The position numbers were made by a program, and so were the translations under genes. 64,000 nucleotides of DNA, taken from the NCBI RefSeq assembly GCF_007991655.1, contig NZ_BJYT01000001.1, positions 186,001 through 250,000 of the forward strand, read 5' to 3'. This DNA comes from Segetibacter aerophilus. Its GTDB lineage: Bacteria; Bacteroidota; Bacteroidia; Chitinophagales; Chitinophagaceae. The number at the start of each line of letters is the position of its first letter. Positions within the stretch are counted from its first letter, which is position 1. The notes beneath the pieces were generated by a model that saw only the letters and a list, made by a program, of their open reading frames with translations, was not told the DNA's origin and ran no database searches. Of this stretch, positions 28,615 to 37,077 are shown piece after piece.

Positions 28615-28791
28615 ATGGGTATTTGGAGGCAAATAGCGGAGTATTTATACATCAAAAAAAGAGATCCAAACGAGCCGAGAACACAGTGGATGAAGTATAT
28701 GCATGGCATGAATCGCCTGTCTATTCTGATATTTTTAGTCGCAATAATTATTATGATTATAAGGCTGGTTATTATACCAATGTTTCGATAA
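28615..28791 (+). CDS. DUF6728-type small membrane protein (58 aa)
   Basis: The frame ATG 28615 to TAA 28791 encodes 58 residues: a basic, Pro-containing head (MGIWRQIAEYLYIKKRDPNE), then MKYMHGMNRLSILIF, and a single hydrophobic helix to the C-terminus. The YLYIKKRDPNEPRT and KYMHGMNRLSI phrases match the DUF6728 family of Bacteroidota as I know it. It is too short for ordinary ORF thresholds, and a longer frame in another register (28623-28826) is a shadow. A -7 box lies just upstream. It is convergent with clpS. Its function is unknown. Confidence 0.8.
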   Translation: MGIWRQIAEYLYIKKRDPNEPRTQWMKYMHGMNRLSILIFLVAIIIMIIRLVIIPMFR

Positions 28792-28827
28792 GCAAAAAGT
28801 CCTTTTATTGCAGCAATAAGATGTGAG

Positions 28828-29118
28828 TTAAGCCATTACTTCCAGCGTAGCTCCAATTCCCCTATCAGTAATAGCGTCGCACTGAGGTTTTAAATCATCG
28901 TAGTTTCCGTTTTTTACTGCATACTTTCCTTTGGTATGTATCAACATCGCGCACTGTTCTGCCTGCTCTTCCGAATGCCCACACACCTCAACCAATGTTT
29001 CAATAACCCACTCAAAAGTATTAACCTCATCGTTCCAAACGACAATTTGAAAAAGCTTTTCGAAATCTGTTAGTACGTCTACCCCGGTTTCTTCCAGCGT
29101 TTCTGTTCCTGGCACCAT
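28828..29118 (-). CDS. clpS: ATP-dependent Clp protease adaptor ClpS
   Basis: The start is placed at the ATG at 29118, giving 96 aa. A TTG at 29136 would extend the frame by six codons but lies inside a TAACTTTG -7 box. The core matches ClpS: FQIVVWNDEVNTFEWVIETL, then VCGHSEEQAEQCAMLIHTKGKYAV. The N-degron pocket residues N-D and M/L are present (WNDEVN and CAMLIHTKG). ClpS delivers N-end-rule substrates to ClpAP. It is the last gene before a 700-bp gene-poor stretch. Confidence 0.93.
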   Translation of the reverse strand: MVPGTETLEETGVDVLTDFEKLFQIVVWNDEVNTFEWVIETLVEVCGHSEEQAEQCAMLIHTKGKYAVKNGNYDDLKPQCDAITDRGIGATLEVMA

Positions 29119-29133
29119 ATCTTCTATTTTTTG

Positions 29134-29141
29134 CAAAGTTA
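29134..29141 (-). promoter_or_regulatory. -7 box for clpS
   Basis: Read on the minus strand it is TAACTTTG, with a TTTG at about 15 bases upstream that could be a -33 element. It overlaps the alternative TTG start and so argues for the ATG at 29118. Confidence 0.55.
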
Positions 29142-29601
29142 TCCTTAATACATTTTCAAATTGCGGATGCTTTTATAAAATTCTCATATCGTTTAACCGC
29201 AGTCTTAAGATGACTCGGGGTTCGATTAGTATCTATAGGAGGTCTAATATTATTATAGCAAGCGTTCGGTTGTATATAAAAAACTACCTGAATTTGTTTA
29301 AAGTAAGAAGATATTTTTTCAATCAGTCTTTTACTTTGTTGCCTTTTCTACCAATTTGTACCTAGAAGTAGGTCAAGTAAAAAGTAGGTTTGGATGAAAA
29401 AGATATGCCTTTACAAATCGACGGAAAAGCCCTTATTGCAGAAGCAGTAAAAGAATATATGTGAAGCAATATTATAATAAGAAAAAAACTATCAAAAATG
29501 TTCAATACTTGCTAACACCAGTTCTAAAATACTTTTTTTATATAAACTGATAATCAATACTTTTATGATACCCCAATTTTTCTAACGAACATTAAAGCTT
29601 T

Positions 29602-29715
29602 ATGAAAGTTATCCAAGTTATTAGCTTAATTCTTACGTTTTCGTCAGTTATTATGATTGTTTATGTTAGCGTATCAAATTATTACGCAACCAGGAAAGAG
29701 GCAAGAAAAATTTGA
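29602..29715 (+). CDS. Candidate 37-aa single-helix membrane microprotein
   Basis: ATG 29602 to TGA 29715 encodes MKVIQVISLILTFSSVIMI..., one hydrophobic helix (residues 4-24) followed by a polar basic tail ending KEARKI. A clean intrinsic terminator starts 27 bases after the stop. A weak -7-like TACTTTTA lies at 29558-29565. The terminator plus the membrane-like content suggest it is expressed, but I recognise no family and codon statistics are meaningless at this length. Confidence 0.4.
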   Translation: MKVIQVISLILTFSSVIMIVYVSVSNYYATRKEARKI

Positions 29716-29742
29716 AACAGACATTTAACCCTTTTAACAAAG

Positions 29743-29762
29743 AAGCACCGTGACAGGTGCTT
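29743..29762 (+). terminator. Intrinsic terminator after the microprotein ORF
   Basis: AAGCACC (29743-29749) pairs with GGTGCTT (29756-29762) and is followed by TTTT. No other plus-strand gene upstream accounts for it. Confidence 0.8.
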
Positions 29763-29843
29763 TTTTGATTCTGTAAGTTCCTCTAACAAAGCTGATTTGA
29801 TTTCATTGTCCCAGTACTTAAAGCGAAATTTAAGGGTATTTTT

Positions 29844-30272
29844 TCAAGTTTTGGCCAGGAAATTAGCTAGGCTTGTACCAAGAATATAAGCCCATCCTGC
29901 TGCGAAATTTTCTTTTGCCAAATCCCGATTATCGGCAGGAAATGTTTCAAGACCTTCGTGAGTTAATGTTAGTCGAGTGCGGGTGTCTTCGGGAGAAAGT
30001 TTGAAAGTTACCAATGACCTACCTACATAGCCCTCGTACTGCCAACTGTAAACCAGTTTGCTGCCTTCAACTACTTCGACGACTTTGCATAGGTGCAAGT
30101 AGGTCCGTTCATCTTTACCACCTTTAAACGAAAATTCAAAACCTACTATTGGCTTAAATTCTTCCAGTTCAAAATACCAATGTTTCATTTGATCCTTGTC
30201 AGTGATTGCAGTCCAAACTTTATCAATGGAAGCATTGTAAGTATATTCAATTACCACCGGATCATCAGCCAT
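29844..30272 (-). CDS. SRPBCC/AHSA1 (Hsp90 ATPase activator homologue)-like protein
   Basis: This 142-aa cytosolic protein opens with VIEYTYNASIDKVWTAITD and continues to MKHWYFELEEFKPIVGFEFSFKGG, the usual START-like AHSA1 segment. A long C-terminal helix (LAKENFAAGWAYILGTSLANFL) closes the hydrophobic pocket. The family binds small hydrophobic molecules or modulates stress proteins; the ligand here is not evident. A minus-strand terminator upstream (30303-30327) belongs to the next gene. Confidence 0.88.
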   Translation of the reverse strand: MADDPVVIEYTYNASIDKVWTAITDKDQMKHWYFELEEFKPIVGFEFSFKGGKDERTYLHLCKVVEVVEGSKLVYSWQYEGYVGRSLVTFKLSPEDTRTRLTLTHEGLETFPADNRDLAKENFAAGWAYILGTSLANFLAKT

Positions 30273-30302
30273 CTGGATGTGTTTTTGGTATAAATAAAAA
30301 AC

Positions 30303-30327
30303 CGGACGAACCTGGTCAGGCCGTCCG
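30303..30327 (-). terminator. Intrinsic terminator after the OB-fold gene
   Basis: CGGACG (30303-30308) and CGTCCG (30322-30327) pair. On the minus strand the second arm is followed by GTTTTTTATTTA. It lies 47 bases past the stop codon of the gene at 30374-30796. Confidence 0.75.
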
Positions 30328-30373
30328 AAATAATAATTTATAGAGCTTCAAAAATTCTACACGATTGCATGCA

Positions 30374-30796
30374 TTATTGCTCAAACCATAAAAAATCTTT
30401 CGTTCTAATTTCCGGATCGCCACTGCCACCATCAAGAGTCAATATTTCCTCAGGTCGTGTTACAATGATCTCCGGCTTGCCTTTGTAATCCAATAGTTTA
30501 CCGGTCACACAAACATGCTTACCAGCATAAGTATCTTCTGGTTTTGCTGTAAAATTTTTACGGTCCTCAGGGTTTATTACAATTGTTAACTTGTTGTTAG
30601 GAGCAACTCCACCCATATTTAGCAGGGTAGGTTGTGTTTTTGAATGTTCAAGAAATCGTGTGCCTGAAACCTTATCGCAAATTGTAACAGTCTTTCCTAT
30701 GTTTTTAGCAGCATCATCAAGAGATACCTTTGTTTGGGCCAAGCCGCAGACGGTGAAAAACAAGCCAGCCGTTATAAAGGGTAAAATCTTTTTCAT
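30374..30796 (-). CDS. Exported OB-fold (tRNA_anti-like) protein
   Basis: This 140-aa protein has a signal peptide (cut near CGLAQ). The mature part has the strand pattern of small OB-fold proteins: GKTVTICDKVSGTRF, then LLNMGGVAPNNKLTIVIN, and YAGKHVCVTGKLLDYKGKPEIIVTRPEEI. Similar sequences appear as nucleic-acid or oligosaccharide-binding modules. No catalytic residues are obvious. It is probably a single gene with its own terminator. Confidence 0.7.
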   Translation of the reverse strand: MKKILPFITAGLFFTVCGLAQTKVSLDDAAKNIGKTVTICDKVSGTRFLEHSKTQPTLLNMGGVAPNNKLTIVINPEDRKNFTAKPEDTYAGKHVCVTGKLLDYKGKPEIIVTRPEEILTLDGGSGDPEIRTKDFLWFEQ

Positions 30797-31079
30797 ATTA
30801 GATATTTAAAGGTTGAAAATACCAATAATTCTAATATCGTAACCTTTTCGTACATTATTTTTTGAAAAGCAAAACTAGTAATTGATGCTAACGCTAAAAA
30901 GACTCAGGCAAGTGTAAAATCAATTAAAATTAATTTCAGTTCCTGCCAAATGTAAAATGTGCTTGTCTGATTTCGGGTTAGCTTCAGAACGCGGCTATTT
31001 TTCTCCGAACACTTTTGTCAACCTCCAAGGATCTTTGGAAGTAGTTATATTATTAAATTTAATTTGGGCAGGTTTTCTT

Positions 31080-31433
31080 TTATAGGTATATATCCTGGTT
31101 AAACCAGTAATCTATTGCATCTGGTTTAAATAGAATGGCGAGTACATCAAACTGAATCCATTTCCATCCCGGGTGCTGGTGTTGATATTGTTCGGCAGCA
31201 TCTTTTAAGTTCTTCATTTTTTGCTTATTGATGCTTTCTTCGGGGTTGCCGAATTTAGTGCTGCGCCGCGTTTTTACTTCTATAAAATGGAGAGTGTCTC
31301 CCTTTTCTGCAATAATATCGACCTCGAGGTGCCGACATCTCCAGTTTAGCTCTTTCATTTTATAACCCCGTTCCTTCAGCCATTCGAGAGCCAACCGCTC
31401 ACCGGCAAAACCCGTTTCATTGTGCTCTGCCAT
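31080..31433 (-). CDS. YraN family (UPF0102) endonuclease-like protein
   Basis: This 117-aa protein has the YraN signature: GFAGERLALEWLKERGY, the nuclease-like EVDIIAEKGDTLHFIEVKTRR (D, E and K triad), and INKQKMKNL. The fold is related to the restriction-endonuclease-like superfamily and Holliday-junction resolvases, but activity is not shown. The start codon faces the manA start across about 40 bases, so the promoters share that space. Confidence 0.9.
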   Translation of the reverse strand: MAEHNETGFAGERLALEWLKERGYKMKELNWRCRHLEVDIIAEKGDTLHFIEVKTRRSTKFGNPEESINKQKMKNLKDAAEQYQHQHPGWKWIQFDVLAILFKPDAIDYWFNQDIYL

Positions 31434-31473
31434 ATTGTTATTATTTTCGGCACAAGTAAATTAAGATATTAAA

Positions 31474-32667
31474 GTGAAACACAGAATATTCAAGCTGCAG
31501 GGGAAAGTTCAACACTATGCATGGGGTGGTTACGACTTTATTCCTGACCTGTTGGGATTTGAAAATTCAGCCAATCAACCTTGTGCAGAGTACTGGATGG
31601 GCGCTCACCCAAGTGCTTCAGGAAAGCTTGAAACAGAAGACGGTTTACAGCCGTGGTATCAGCTGATACAGCAAGAGCCGGTGGATCATCTGGGTGAAAA
31701 GGTATATGAGAAATTTGGCGAACTGCCTTATCTGCTTAAGGTGCTTGACGTGCGGGAAATGTTGTCTATACAAGTACATCCCACAAAAGAGGAAGCAAGA
31801 AAAGGCTTTGAGAGAGAGGAAGCAGAAGGCGTACCTGTAAATGCTGCTCATCGAAATTATAAAGACAAAAATCACAAGCCCGAAGTGATGGTCGCATTGG
31901 GTGAATTTTGGTTGCTGCACGGTTTTAAAAAAGAGGAAGCATTGCAACAGGTGTTGGATACCGTGCCTGAATTTAATTTTTTAAGCAAAGTGTTTGCCGA
32001 CACCGGCTATTATGGCTTATATAAAATGGTGATGGAAATGCCGCAGGAAGAGTCAGACAATTTACTGATGTCTTTAGTAGAACGCGAAATCACTACTCCT
32101 CATACGAAAGATCAACCGGGTTACTGGGTTTCTAAATTGTATAACGGGGTCCTGCCTTCTGGCAATGTTGATAAGGGGTTGTTTTCGATTTACTTTTTCA
32201 ATATTGTTCGGGTAGAGGAGGGCGGGGCGGTTTTCCAGGGAGCCGGAGTACCGCACGCGTATCTGGAGGGGCAGAATGTTGAGCTCATGGCCAATAGTGA
32301 TAACGTGCTTAGGGGAGGTTTAACTCCGAAACATGTGGATGTACCCGAACTTCTAAAGCACATAGTATTTGAAGGAATCGAGCCAAACATTTTAAAGGGC
32401 GAAGTATCTACAACGGGAGACATAGCTTATTCTTTGCCTGTTGAAGATTTCGGAATAAGTGCTATAAAACTTGAAAACGGGCGAGAATACGTTTCCAAAA
32501 GCCGGTCGGCAGAAATTTTTCTTGTAATGAAAGGTGAAGCTCGCTGCGATAACATTAGCTGTAAAAGAGGAGAGTCATTTGTAGTGCTTCCGGGAGAGGA
32601 GTACACGATCCGAGGTATCGAAGATGTACTTTTATACAAGGCGTTCGTGCCTATTGACCGCAGCTGA
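31474..32667 (+). CDS. manA: Mannose-6-phosphate isomerase, class I
   Basis: The frame starts at a GTG at 31474 (397 aa). The N-terminus, RIFKLQGKVQHYAWGG, is typical of type I PMI. Zinc-site residues are visible in SIQVHPTKEEA, NHKPEVMVAL and GAGVPHAYLEGQNVE. It interconverts mannose-6-phosphate and fructose-6-phosphate. It is divergent from yraN and 88 bases from the DUF6580 gene. Confidence 0.94.
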   Translation: MKHRIFKLQGKVQHYAWGGYDFIPDLLGFENSANQPCAEYWMGAHPSASGKLETEDGLQPWYQLIQQEPVDHLGEKVYEKFGELPYLLKVLDVREMLSIQVHPTKEEARKGFEREEAEGVPVNAAHRNYKDKNHKPEVMVALGEFWLLHGFKKEEALQQVLDTVPEFNFLSKVFADTGYYGLYKMVMEMPQEESDNLLMSLVEREITTPHTKDQPGYWVSKLYNGVLPSGNVDKGLFSIYFFNIVRVEEGGAVFQGAGVPHAYLEGQNVELMANSDNVLRGGLTPKHVDVPELLKHIVFEGIEPNILKGEVSTTGDIAYSLPVEDFGISAIKLENGREYVSKSRSAEIFLVMKGEARCDNISCKRGESFVVLPGEEYTIRGIEDVLLYKAFVPIDRS

Positions 32668-32727
32668 CAATTTTTTTCAAACTTCTGTTAATCGTATGGC
32701 CCTCGTACAAAAGTTGAAATTTTAGGC

Positions 32728-32735
32728 TATTTTTG
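32728..32735 (+). promoter_or_regulatory. -7 box for the DUF6580 gene
   Basis: TATTTTTG matches TAnnTTTG. It is only three bases before the first ATG (32738), so the second ATG (32756) is more likely the start. Confidence 0.5.
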
Positions 32736-32755
32736 CCATGAATAAGAAAATAAAA

Positions 32756-33328
32756 ATGAACAAACAAAACAACAAATTGCTTCTTTCAGCGGGTTTATTA
32801 ATTGTTGCTGCCGCATTTACCAGGATGTTTCCACACGCACCGAATTTTACAGCTGTAGGTGCAATAGCAGTTTTTGGAGGCTCAGTTATCAAAGATAAAA
32901 AGCTTGCATTCCTAATGCCGTTGGGTGCTTTGCTGCTGTCTGACGTTTGTCTTCAGTTATTTACAGAAACCAAAGGTTTTTACGGAACTACGCAGTTTTT
33001 TGTTTATGCTGCTTTCATCATTATTACGGCTCTTTCTACTTTTATGCAAAAAAGGTCTGTAACCAATATCGCTTTAGCCGCCGTTTGGAGCGGTGCTATT
33101 TTCTTTGTTCTTTCAAATATGGGCGTTTGGGCAAGCAGTAATTTTTACCCTAAGTCTTTTGCCGGGTTAAGCGCTTGTTATGCTGCTGCTATCCCATTTT
33201 ATAAGAATGAGTTTTTTGGAAATTTCATCCTTAACTCAATCATGGGAAATGTCTTTTATTCAGCTCTTTTATTTACTGCCTATGCAGTAATGGAAAGAAA
33301 AACTACTATGCAAGAAGCGATCGCATAA
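32756..33328 (+). CDS. DUF6580 putative membrane transport protein
   Basis: I choose the ATG at 32756 (MNKQNNKLLLSAG, 190 aa), for the promoter reason given at 32728; the alternative ATG at 32738 adds six residues. About five to six membrane helices follow. The phrase TRMFPHAPNFTAVGAIAVFGG is a hallmark of the DUF6580 family, which resembles ECF-type substrate-binding membrane subunits. No energy-coupling ATPases are nearby. The substrate is unknown. Confidence 0.82.
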   Translation: MNKQNNKLLLSAGLLIVAAAFTRMFPHAPNFTAVGAIAVFGGSVIKDKKLAFLMPLGALLLSDVCLQLFTETKGFYGTTQFFVYAAFIIITALSTFMQKRSVTNIALAAVWSGAIFFVLSNMGVWASSNFYPKSFAGLSACYAAAIPFYKNEFFGNFILNSIMGNVFYSALLFTAYAVMERKTTMQEAIA

Positions 33329-33392
33329 TCGCTCTCTAAATCATATTAAAAAGTACTGCCCTTGCGGCGGGATTTTTTTGTCCTTTTTTTAT

Positions 33393-34112
33393 CTAGTCAT
33401 GCAAATTCTTGCCCGTTAGTTTGGTAATAACATCCCGGTAAGTCTCCCCAACAGGAAGTTCATTATCCTTAATAAACACACTATTTTTTCTAATGGCTGA
33501 AATGCTGTCAGTGCTTACGAGATAAGACTTGTGAATGCGTATAAACTTCGCAGCTGGTAACTGTTCTTCCAAAACCCTCATTGTCATTCTTGCTACAATT
33601 GGTTTGGTCGTGCTTTTTAAATGCACTTTTATGTAATCACGAAGACTTTCTATGTATAAGATGTCATTGAAGAAAACTTTGAGCAAGCTATAATCAACGT
33701 TCAGAAAAAAATGATCAGAAGTGATCGGCGCGATGCTTTCTTTATTCTGTGTTTTTAGTTGGTACAGCTCGCTTGCTTTGTTACAAGCTTTCATAAAGCG
33801 ATCGATTGCCACCGGTTTTACCAGGTAGTCCACCACATCAAGATCGTAGCTATCGAGGGCATATTGCTTATAAGCGGTTATCAATATCACCATTGGTTTT
33901 TTTGCAAGGCTTTTTATGAATTGCAAGCCCGTTAATCCCGGCATTTGAATATCAATAAAAATGAGGTCTATATTATTTTCCTGCAAAACTTTAGTAGCCT
34001 CGAAGGCATCGGTACAAGCGGCTACCAGTTTAAGGTTTGGCACCTTGCTAATGTTGTCTTCGAGCAGGGCAAGAGCCAAAGGTTCGTCGTCGACGGCTAT
34101 ACAGTTAAGCAT
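33393..34112 (-). CDS. LytTR-family response regulator
   Basis: This 239-aa protein has a receiver domain with the acidic pair VDDE and phosphorylation site D54 in IFIDIQMPG, plus conserved K in VKPVAI. The C-terminal LytTR DNA-binding domain starts near residue 140 (FFLNVDYSLLKVFFNDILYIESLRDYIKVH). Its start codon overlaps the stop codon of the histidine kinase gene by one base (TAATG), so the pair is translationally coupled. The targets are not identifiable from sequence. Confidence 0.93.
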   Translation of the reverse strand: MLNCIAVDDEPLALALLEDNISKVPNLKLVAACTDAFEATKVLQENNIDLIFIDIQMPGLTGLQFIKSLAKKPMVILITAYKQYALDSYDLDVVDYLVKPVAIDRFMKACNKASELYQLKTQNKESIAPITSDHFFLNVDYSLLKVFFNDILYIESLRDYIKVHLKSTTKPIVARMTMRVLEEQLPAAKFIRIHKSYLVSTDSISAIRKNSVFIKDNELPVGETYRDVITKLTGKNLHD

Positions 34113-35149
34113 TATTGTAAGTTAAGTTTTAAAGAAATACGGAACCACCCGTTTTGCCGGGTTATTAACAGCTCATGCTGGTTGCCGTACAACAAATTTA
34201 AACGGCGTGTTACGTTTGGCAGGCCTATACCCGAAGTCTTGTCTTTTACTTCTTCCGTGTCGGTATTGTACTTATTTCTTACTTCAAAAGACAGCTGCTT
34301 ATTCTCGGTACGAAGGCTTATGTTTATTTCCGGATCTTCAATCATTCCAACGCCGTGTTTAAAGGCATTTTCAACAAACGGGATCAACATCATTGGTTCG
34401 ATTGACAGCCAGTCTTCTTTTGCGTCAAGTGACACATTCATTTTCACTTTCGAACCGAACCGTTGTTTCTGAAGGTCTATATAGCTATGCAAGTATTCTA
34501 TTTCTGTACCCAATAACACCTTTTCTTCGTCGGTTTCATAGAGCATATACTGCATCAAATTCGACAGCTTCATGATCGTTGGCTCTAACTGATCACTTTT
34601 TAATCTTGCCAAAGCCACCATGTTATTCAGAACGTTAAAAACAAAATGCGGACTTATCTGTGAACGCAAAAAAGAGAGTTCGCTTTTTAAATTTTCTTCC
34701 TGTTTTTCTTGCAGAAGGCGGTCGCTTTCGGCTTTGTCCCAGAAAAGTTTATAAGTTATACTTGCCGCAATTGTGAGAAGAAAGGTTGTCAAATTAAAAC
34801 TTGCCGACATTCTGAAAACAAACTTTCTTACTTTAATTAATTCTGTAAAAAGCAGGCCGTGAAACACCATAATAACACAATAAACCGCTACCAATATAAG
34901 TATGTACTGCAGGTATTTCCTCGTGTAAATAAAACGCTCAGTTAACACAAATGCATTGAGGTAGAAAACTCCGATCCAAAAAACGCTGGTGATCAGGTTA
35001 AGATATAAAAAGCCTTCCTCGTCCGGACTTTTAGCTTTTTGCCGATCGTAGGGCGAGCGCAGCAAGTAAGGCAAAGAAAGAATCAGAACCCATGCAGCAA
35101 CATGTAACGAAACGCTTAACCACTTTTTATTTATTTGAAATTTTCTCAT
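34112..35149 (-). CDS. LytS-type membrane histidine kinase
   Basis: This 345-aa protein has about four N-terminal membrane helices (residues ~10-145). The His_kinase region has SQISPHFVFNVLNNMVAL, with the phosphoacceptor His, and a HATPase_c domain with VENAFKHGVGM and SGIGLPNVTRRL. No extracellular sensor domain is visible. It pairs with the overlapping LytTR regulator. A repeat-family copy lies about 50 bases upstream of the start codon. Confidence 0.92.
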   Translation of the reverse strand: MRKFQINKKWLSVSLHVAAWVLILSLPYLLRSPYDRQKAKSPDEEGFLYLNLITSVFWIGVFYLNAFVLTERFIYTRKYLQYILILVAVYCVIMVFHGLLFTELIKVRKFVFRMSASFNLTTFLLTIAASITYKLFWDKAESDRLLQEKQEENLKSELSFLRSQISPHFVFNVLNNMVALARLKSDQLEPTIMKLSNLMQYMLYETDEEKVLLGTEIEYLHSYIDLQKQRFGSKVKMNVSLDAKEDWLSIEPMMLIPFVENAFKHGVGMIEDPEINISLRTENKQLSFEVRNKYNTDTEEVKDKTSGIGLPNVTRRLNLLYGNQHELLITRQNGWFRISLKLNLQ

Positions 35150-35198
35150 TGTTTCATTGATACTATGTACCCGGCTTTATACTTCTATGTTACTTCCG

Positions 35199-35235
35199 TT
35201 GCGTCGCACCCTTTTACTTTATAGCCAATATCAGC
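35199..35235 (-). repeat. Dispersed dyad repeat, copy 6 (subtype A)
   Basis: On the plus strand TTGCGTCGCACCCTTTTAC (35199-35217), ending TCAGC at 35231-35235, 37 bp in total. Confidence 0.75.
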
Positions 35236-35661
35236 AAGAACCCCAAAGTGAAATAGCAACCAGCCATTCACTTTTGAAGTTATATATTTTGATAAACCTC
35301 GAAGGCTTTATTCATCATTCGGAACATCCAATAACGGCGCAAGGATGGGCACATTTACTCTCTATCTCATTGGCAAGCTAAAGTAATTTGTAGCTAGCCC
35401 ATCTTCAGGCGAATGCTGCAAACCTCAGAAACAACGCGGCAAACCGGAAAAAGAGTAGGAATTGGCCTAGCGTTTTTAACGCCAGGTTCAGGAGTTCGTT
35501 CACGGTTTCGAAACAATACCAATCATTTTCTCCCTTTGGCAAAATTGATGCAATTTTTGTTTAAAGCTTTCAATCCAAGTGTGGGCCTGCTTCTATTAAG
35601 CGGAAGCACACTTTGAATGATTTGGATAAAGATTTGTCCTTTTTATAAAATTGTAAAGCCT

Positions 35662-35698
35662 GCTGATTGGGTTACAAAAGTACAAGTGAGTGACACAA
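35662..35698 (+). repeat. Dispersed dyad repeat, copy 7 (subtype B)
   Basis: GCTGA end at 35662 and core GTACAAGTGAGTGACACAA at 35680-35698, 37 bp. The core is identical to copy 2. Confidence 0.8.
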
Positions 35699-35795
35699 CG
35701 ATGTAGCCTGATGATTTACAGCTCGCTAAAAAACCTAGTCACGCTACCCGGCAAAAGCATTTTATTACTTCTCTCCAATAACTTTTCTTTGCGGT

Positions 35796-37037
35796 ATGGA
35801 TAAGAAAAAGCGTTCGGTACTGATATTGATCCTGGGTTTACTTTGTGCAATCGGGCCTTTTTCGATTGATATGTACCTTCCGGGCTTTCCGGCGATCGCT
35901 GCAAACCTGCACACATCAGTTGATTATGTTGCTTACTCACTATCAAGCTTTTTTATAGGCATTTGTATAGGTCAATTATTGTGTGGTCCTTTACTCGATC
36001 GTTTCGGCAGGAAAAAGCCATTGATCACGGGCCTCGTTTTATACATCGTTGCGTCCATTGGCTGTTCTCTGTCAAAATCCGTAGAAGTGTTGATAGCTTT
36101 TCGTTTTTTACAAGCGCTTGGCGGATGCGTGGGCATGGTAGCACCAAACGCAATTATCAGAGATGTATTTCCTGTGGAAGAAAATGCGAAAATATTCTCG
36201 TTGCTGATATTGATACTAGGCGTATCGCCGATACTTGCGCCAACAGCGGGCAGTTATATTATTGCTGCCTTTGGCTGGCCCGTGGTATTCATTGTGTTGG
36301 CGGTAGTAACAGTTTTAATCTTATTGGCAGTTATTTTCTGGTTGCCCGAAAGTAAAATGGCTGATCCGTCGTTTTCACTTCGTCCTAAACCTATTCTCAC
36401 AGGTTTCGCCAACGTATTGAAAGAGCCGCAATTCTATACTTATGCTTTTGCTGGCGCAACTGCTTCTGCAGGACTATTTGCCTACCTCGCAGGATCGCCC
36501 TTTGTCTTTATGGAATTGTACGGTGTGAGTGAAAAGCAGTACGGTCTTATCTTTTCGGTAATCGCCGTCGGCCTCATTGGCAGCAGCCAGCTTAACAACG
36601 TAATCTTGAAAAAGTACAATAGCGCTCAGATAATAAGAGTGGTATTGATAACCCAATCTACAATAGGACTTCTATTAGTAGCCGGAACGGCAATGGGTCT
36701 GGTGAACGTTTATAGCAGCATATTTTTAATGTTTTTGTTTCTAAGTTGCCAGGGGTTTACTTTTCCCAACTCTGCTGCGCTGGCAATGTCACCTTTCTCA
36801 AAAGGCGCAGGAAGTGCATCTGCATTAATGGGCGCTTTACAAATGGGCTGCGGTGCTGTCGCTTCTGCGCTTGTCGGTTTATTTTTTAATGGCACTGCTT
36901 TGCCAATGGCCGCGGTAATGGCCGGTTGCAGTTTGATTGGATTAGCCATTCTCCTCATTGGCAGGAAAACAATAGAATATAAAGCACGTCCCGAAGATGT
37001 AAAAGCGGAGTGCTTAGAATTAATGGAGAAATACTAA
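35796..37037 (+). CDS. Bcr/CflA-family MFS drug exporter
   Basis: This 413-aa protein has 12 predicted membrane helices. The N-terminus LLCAIGPFSIDMYLPGFP, and the motif-A region LLDRFGRKKPLITG, are typical of the Bcr/CflA (DHA1) drug:H+ antiporters. RFLQALGGCVGMVAPNAIIRDVF is the helix-4/5 signature. The substrate range is unknown. It is monocistronic, with a repeat copy about 100 bases upstream. Confidence 0.9.
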   Translation: MDKKKRSVLILILGLLCAIGPFSIDMYLPGFPAIAANLHTSVDYVAYSLSSFFIGICIGQLLCGPLLDRFGRKKPLITGLVLYIVASIGCSLSKSVEVLIAFRFLQALGGCVGMVAPNAIIRDVFPVEENAKIFSLLILILGVSPILAPTAGSYIIAAFGWPVVFIVLAVVTVLILLAVIFWLPESKMADPSFSLRPKPILTGFANVLKEPQFYTYAFAGATASAGLFAYLAGSPFVFMELYGVSEKQYGLIFSVIAVGLIGSSQLNNVILKKYNSAQIIRVVLITQSTIGLLLVAGTAMGLVNVYSSIFLMFLFLSCQGFTFPNSAALAMSPFSKGAGSASALMGALQMGCGAVASALVGLFFNGTALPMAAVMAGCSLIGLAILLIGRKTIEYKARPEDVKAECLELMEKY

Positions 37038-37077
37038 GATTGCCTTAAGAAATCGATGCTCATTTAAGAGCGAGTTC

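Larger units (their letters stand above)
29137..29843. other. Gene-poor 707-bp stretch between clpS and the AHSA1-like gene
   Basis: Apart from the clpS promoter it holds one credible small ORF at 29602-29715 and a terminator at 29743-29762. A 20-codon frame near 29405 has no support. A GGGGTTCGATT run near 29217 looks like a tRNA T-arm but lacks a matching strand. Confidence 0.6.
35150..35795. other. 646-bp spacer between the kinase and the Bcr/CflA gene with two repeat copies
   Basis: It contains a subtype A copy (35199, minus) near the kinase promoter and a subtype B copy (35662, plus) near the MFS promoter. A bulged hairpin (AAGTGT at 35577 with ACACTT at 35608, inner GCTTC/GAAGC) lies between. 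Two short open frames here (35157-35381 and 35413-35616) lack coding character. Confidence 0.55.

Noticed and set aside
28623-28826. 67-aa open frame on the plus strand
   Set aside because: It is out of frame with the better supported 58-aa DUF6728 gene and has no family-like content.
29217-29240. GGGGTTCGATT, like a tRNA T-arm
   Set aside because: The required complementary CCCC strand and a cloverleaf around it are absent.
29404-29464. Very short frame MPLQIDG...
   Set aside because: Only about 20 codons, with no promoter, terminator or conserved features.
33355-33385. Possible terminator after the DUF6580 gene (T-rich run)
   Set aside because: The stem (GCC/GGC) is too short and imperfect to support a call.
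35157-35381. 74-aa open frame over repeat copy 6
   Set aside because: It mainly translates the repeat and spacer, so it is treated as noncoding.
35413-35616. 67-aa open frame between the kinase and the MFS gene
   Set aside because: Composition and residue order are not protein-like and no start context or promoter is seen.
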